A stretch of 64,000 nt of DNA from Alteripontixanthobacter maritimus (lineage in GTDB: Bacteria; Pseudomonadota; Alphaproteobacteria; Sphingomonadales; Sphingomonadaceae): the NCBI RefSeq assembly GCF_003340475.1, contig NZ_QBKA01000002.1, positions 2,241,501-2,305,500 of the forward strand, read 5' to 3'. The notes under the pieces are model-generated. The model saw only the letters and a program-made list of their open reading frames with translations, was not told where the DNA came from and did not search any database. Made by a program: the position numbers and the translations under genes. This document shows positions 62,851-64,000 of the stretch, in pieces. The stretch's first letter is position 1, and every line of letters begins with the position of its first letter.

Positions 62851-64000
62851 CTACGGTGCAACCTCGCTCACCAGCAGCTTGTCGATCTTGCGGCCATCCA
62901 TATCCACGACTTCGAAGCGCCAGCTCTGTTCTGTAAAGTGCTCGCCTTCGACCGGCAGCTTTTTCAGCACCGACAAAACGAACCCCGCCGTCGTGGCGAA
63001 TTCGCGGTCCTGACCATATTCCAGCCCCAGCCGGTCGGCCAGCGTGTCGGCGGATACCGCGCCCGAGACCAGCAACGAGCCGTCAGCCCGCTCGACGATT
63101 TCCGGTACATCGCCCTGATCCACATCGCTGGCGAAACTGCCCACCAGTGCCGTCAGAACGTCGACCGGCGTCACCACCCCGTCGAGATGGCCGTATTCAT
63201 CATGCACCATCGCCATCGGCACCTCGGACTGTTGCAGGCTGCGAAGCGCATCCATTGCATCGAGCTGGTCGGGGATGATCGCCGGTTTCGCCATCAGGGC
63301 GCGCAAATCGATGCTGCGTCCGGCCACCAGCGCGCCGAGCACTTCGCGCGCCTTCACCACGCCCAGCACGGTATCGGGCGAGCCGTCCGCCACCGGCAAC
63401 AGCGAATGCGGGCTGGCTTCGATGGCCGCGCGGATGGCGTCCTCGTCGGCGGCGATGTCGATCCAGTCCAGCTCGGTCCGAGGGGTCATCATTTCGCGCA
63501 CCGGACGTTCCGTCAAGCGAACCACGCCGGCCAGAATCTGGGATTGCTCCGCCTCGATCACGCCGGAACGGGTGGCCTCCGCGAACAGCATGTGCAGCTC
63601 TTCCGCCGTAACGCTCGTCTGTCCCGCCGGACGTACGCCCAGAAGACGGATTATCAGGGCGGAGGAATTGTCGAGCAGCCACACCAGAGGCGCGGCAATT
63701 CGTGCGATCATCGCCATTGGACGCGCCATGGTAACGGCGATCGGCACTGCCGCGCGCAGAGCCACTTGTTTGGGCACCAGTTCGCCGATGACGAGGCTGA
63801 AATACGTGGTTACCGCAATTACGGTGATGAAACCCACATCGTCCGCCCATTCGGGCGCGACGCCCAGTGCCGCCAGCCGCTCGCCCACCGGACCGCCCAG
63901 ACTTGCCCCAGAGTAGGCACCGGCAATGATGCCGACCAGCGTGATGCCGATTTGCACGGTGGAGAGAAACTTGCCCGGATCCGCCGCCAGCGACATTGCG
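62851..64000 (-). CDS. CNNM/CorC-type hemolysin-family transporter, 5' end cut by window edge
   Basis: At least 383 residues visible. The membrane DUF21 domain (FLSTVQIGITLVGIIAGAYSG, TYFSLVIGELVPKQVALR) is followed by two CBS domains (REMMTPRTELDWIDIAADED, MAMVHDEYGHLDGVVTPVDVL) and a C-terminal CorC/HlyC domain ending DKLLVSEVAP. Probably an Mg/Co-efflux or magnesium-homeostasis protein. The N-terminal residues and start codon lie outside the window. Confidence 0.93.
   Translation of the reverse strand, partial: AMSLAADPGKFLSTVQIGITLVGIIAGAYSGASLGGPVGERLAALGVAPEWADDVGFITVIAVTTYFSLVIGELVPKQVALRAAVPIAVTMARPMAMIARIAAPLVWLLDNSSALIIRLLGVRPAGQTSVTAEELHMLFAEATRSGVIEAEQSQILAGVVRLTERPVREMMTPRTELDWIDIAADEDAIRAAIEASPHSLLPVADGSPDTVLGVVKAREVLGALVAGRSIDLRALMAKPAIIPDQLDAMDALRSLQQSEVPMAMVHDEYGHLDGVVTPVDVLTALVGSFASDVDQGDVPEIVERADGSLLVSGAVSADTLADRLGLEYGQDREFATTAGFVLSVLKKLPVEGEHFTEQSWRFEVVDMDGRKIDKLLVSEVAP

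Overview
The window is 64 kb of dense, GC-rich bacterial chromosome that reads as an alphaproteobacterium of the order Sphingomonadales, most likely an Erythrobacteraceae member (Erythrobacter/Altererythrobacter-like). This placement is inferred from gene content: the order lspA followed by a DUF3035-type lipoprotein gene, a MipZ-type division ATPase, a fbc/petABC cytochrome bc1 operon, a tonB-exbB-exbD-exbD cluster, double cold-shock-domain proteins and many TTG/GTG starts. No phage, plasmid backbone, transposase gene or CRISPR array was seen. Almost everything is housekeeping chromosome arranged in tightly packed operons joined by ATGA, TGATG or GTGA stop/start overlaps.

Layout. 1-3.8 kb (minus): hslO (cut by the window edge), argF and argD, then a glycine-rich tandem cold-shock protein with two hairpins behind it. 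4.0-7.6 kb (plus): a DUF442 phosphatase-like protein, a small membrane protein, a sterol-desaturase-family hydroxylase and a GMC oxidoreductase. 7.7-9.5 kb (minus): glnK-amtB behind a very good sigma-54 promoter. 9.6-17.6 kb (minus): EEP nuclease/phosphatase, PNPOx-like protein and alpha/beta hydrolase, then prfC, pheT, pheS, rplT and rpmI. 17.7-26.3 kb: an LTA-synthase/EptA-like membrane sulfatase with an embedded MopE-like metal-binding motif, hisN-prs, glpX, a secreted unknown, thioesterase-hom and a lipoprotein. 26.7-30.9 kb (plus): tonB, exbB and four exbD-family genes. 30.9-37.2 kb (minus): Lhr-type helicase, a DUF2059-like secreted protein, phosphomannomutase, a membrane J-protein and mipZ. 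37.3-44.4 kb: panC, tRNA-Gly, OmpA lipoprotein with a cation/proton antiporter, apt and petABC. 44.6-53.4 kb: pgeF-pepN, an SDR-like protein, an EamA transporter, threonine aldolase, GNAT and a YdbS/YdbT pair. 53.4-53.7 kb: a dispersed repeat and tRNA-Thr. 54.0-62.6 kb (plus): gpmA, purE, purK, folA, ribF, an EcsC-like gene, ileS, lspA and lipoprotein. The window ends with a second, inverted copy of the dispersed repeat and a CNNM/CorC transporter gene cut by the edge.

How the genes work together. Arginine synthesis (argD, argF), nitrogen sensing and ammonium uptake (glnK, amtB), PRPP supply and use (prs, apt, purE/K, hisN), one-carbon and flavin metabolism (folA, ribF, panC) and translation (pheST, ileS, rpmI, rplT, prfC, two tRNAs) give a typical core-genome block. 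TonB/ExbB/ExbD energise outer-membrane uptake using the proton gradient that the bc1 complex helps to make.

The most unusual region is 29.4-30.9 kb. Behind a strong terminator and a low-GC, palindrome-bearing spacer lies a second exbD pair. One member is a normal ExbD. The other, overlapping it by 35 nt, aligns without gaps across the transmembrane segment but has glycine where ExbD proteins carry the essential proton-pathway aspartate. The second notable item is the roughly 215-bp dispersed repeat with CTCAARCGCCGG terminal inverted repeats, present in opposite orientations at 53.4 and 62.6 kb.
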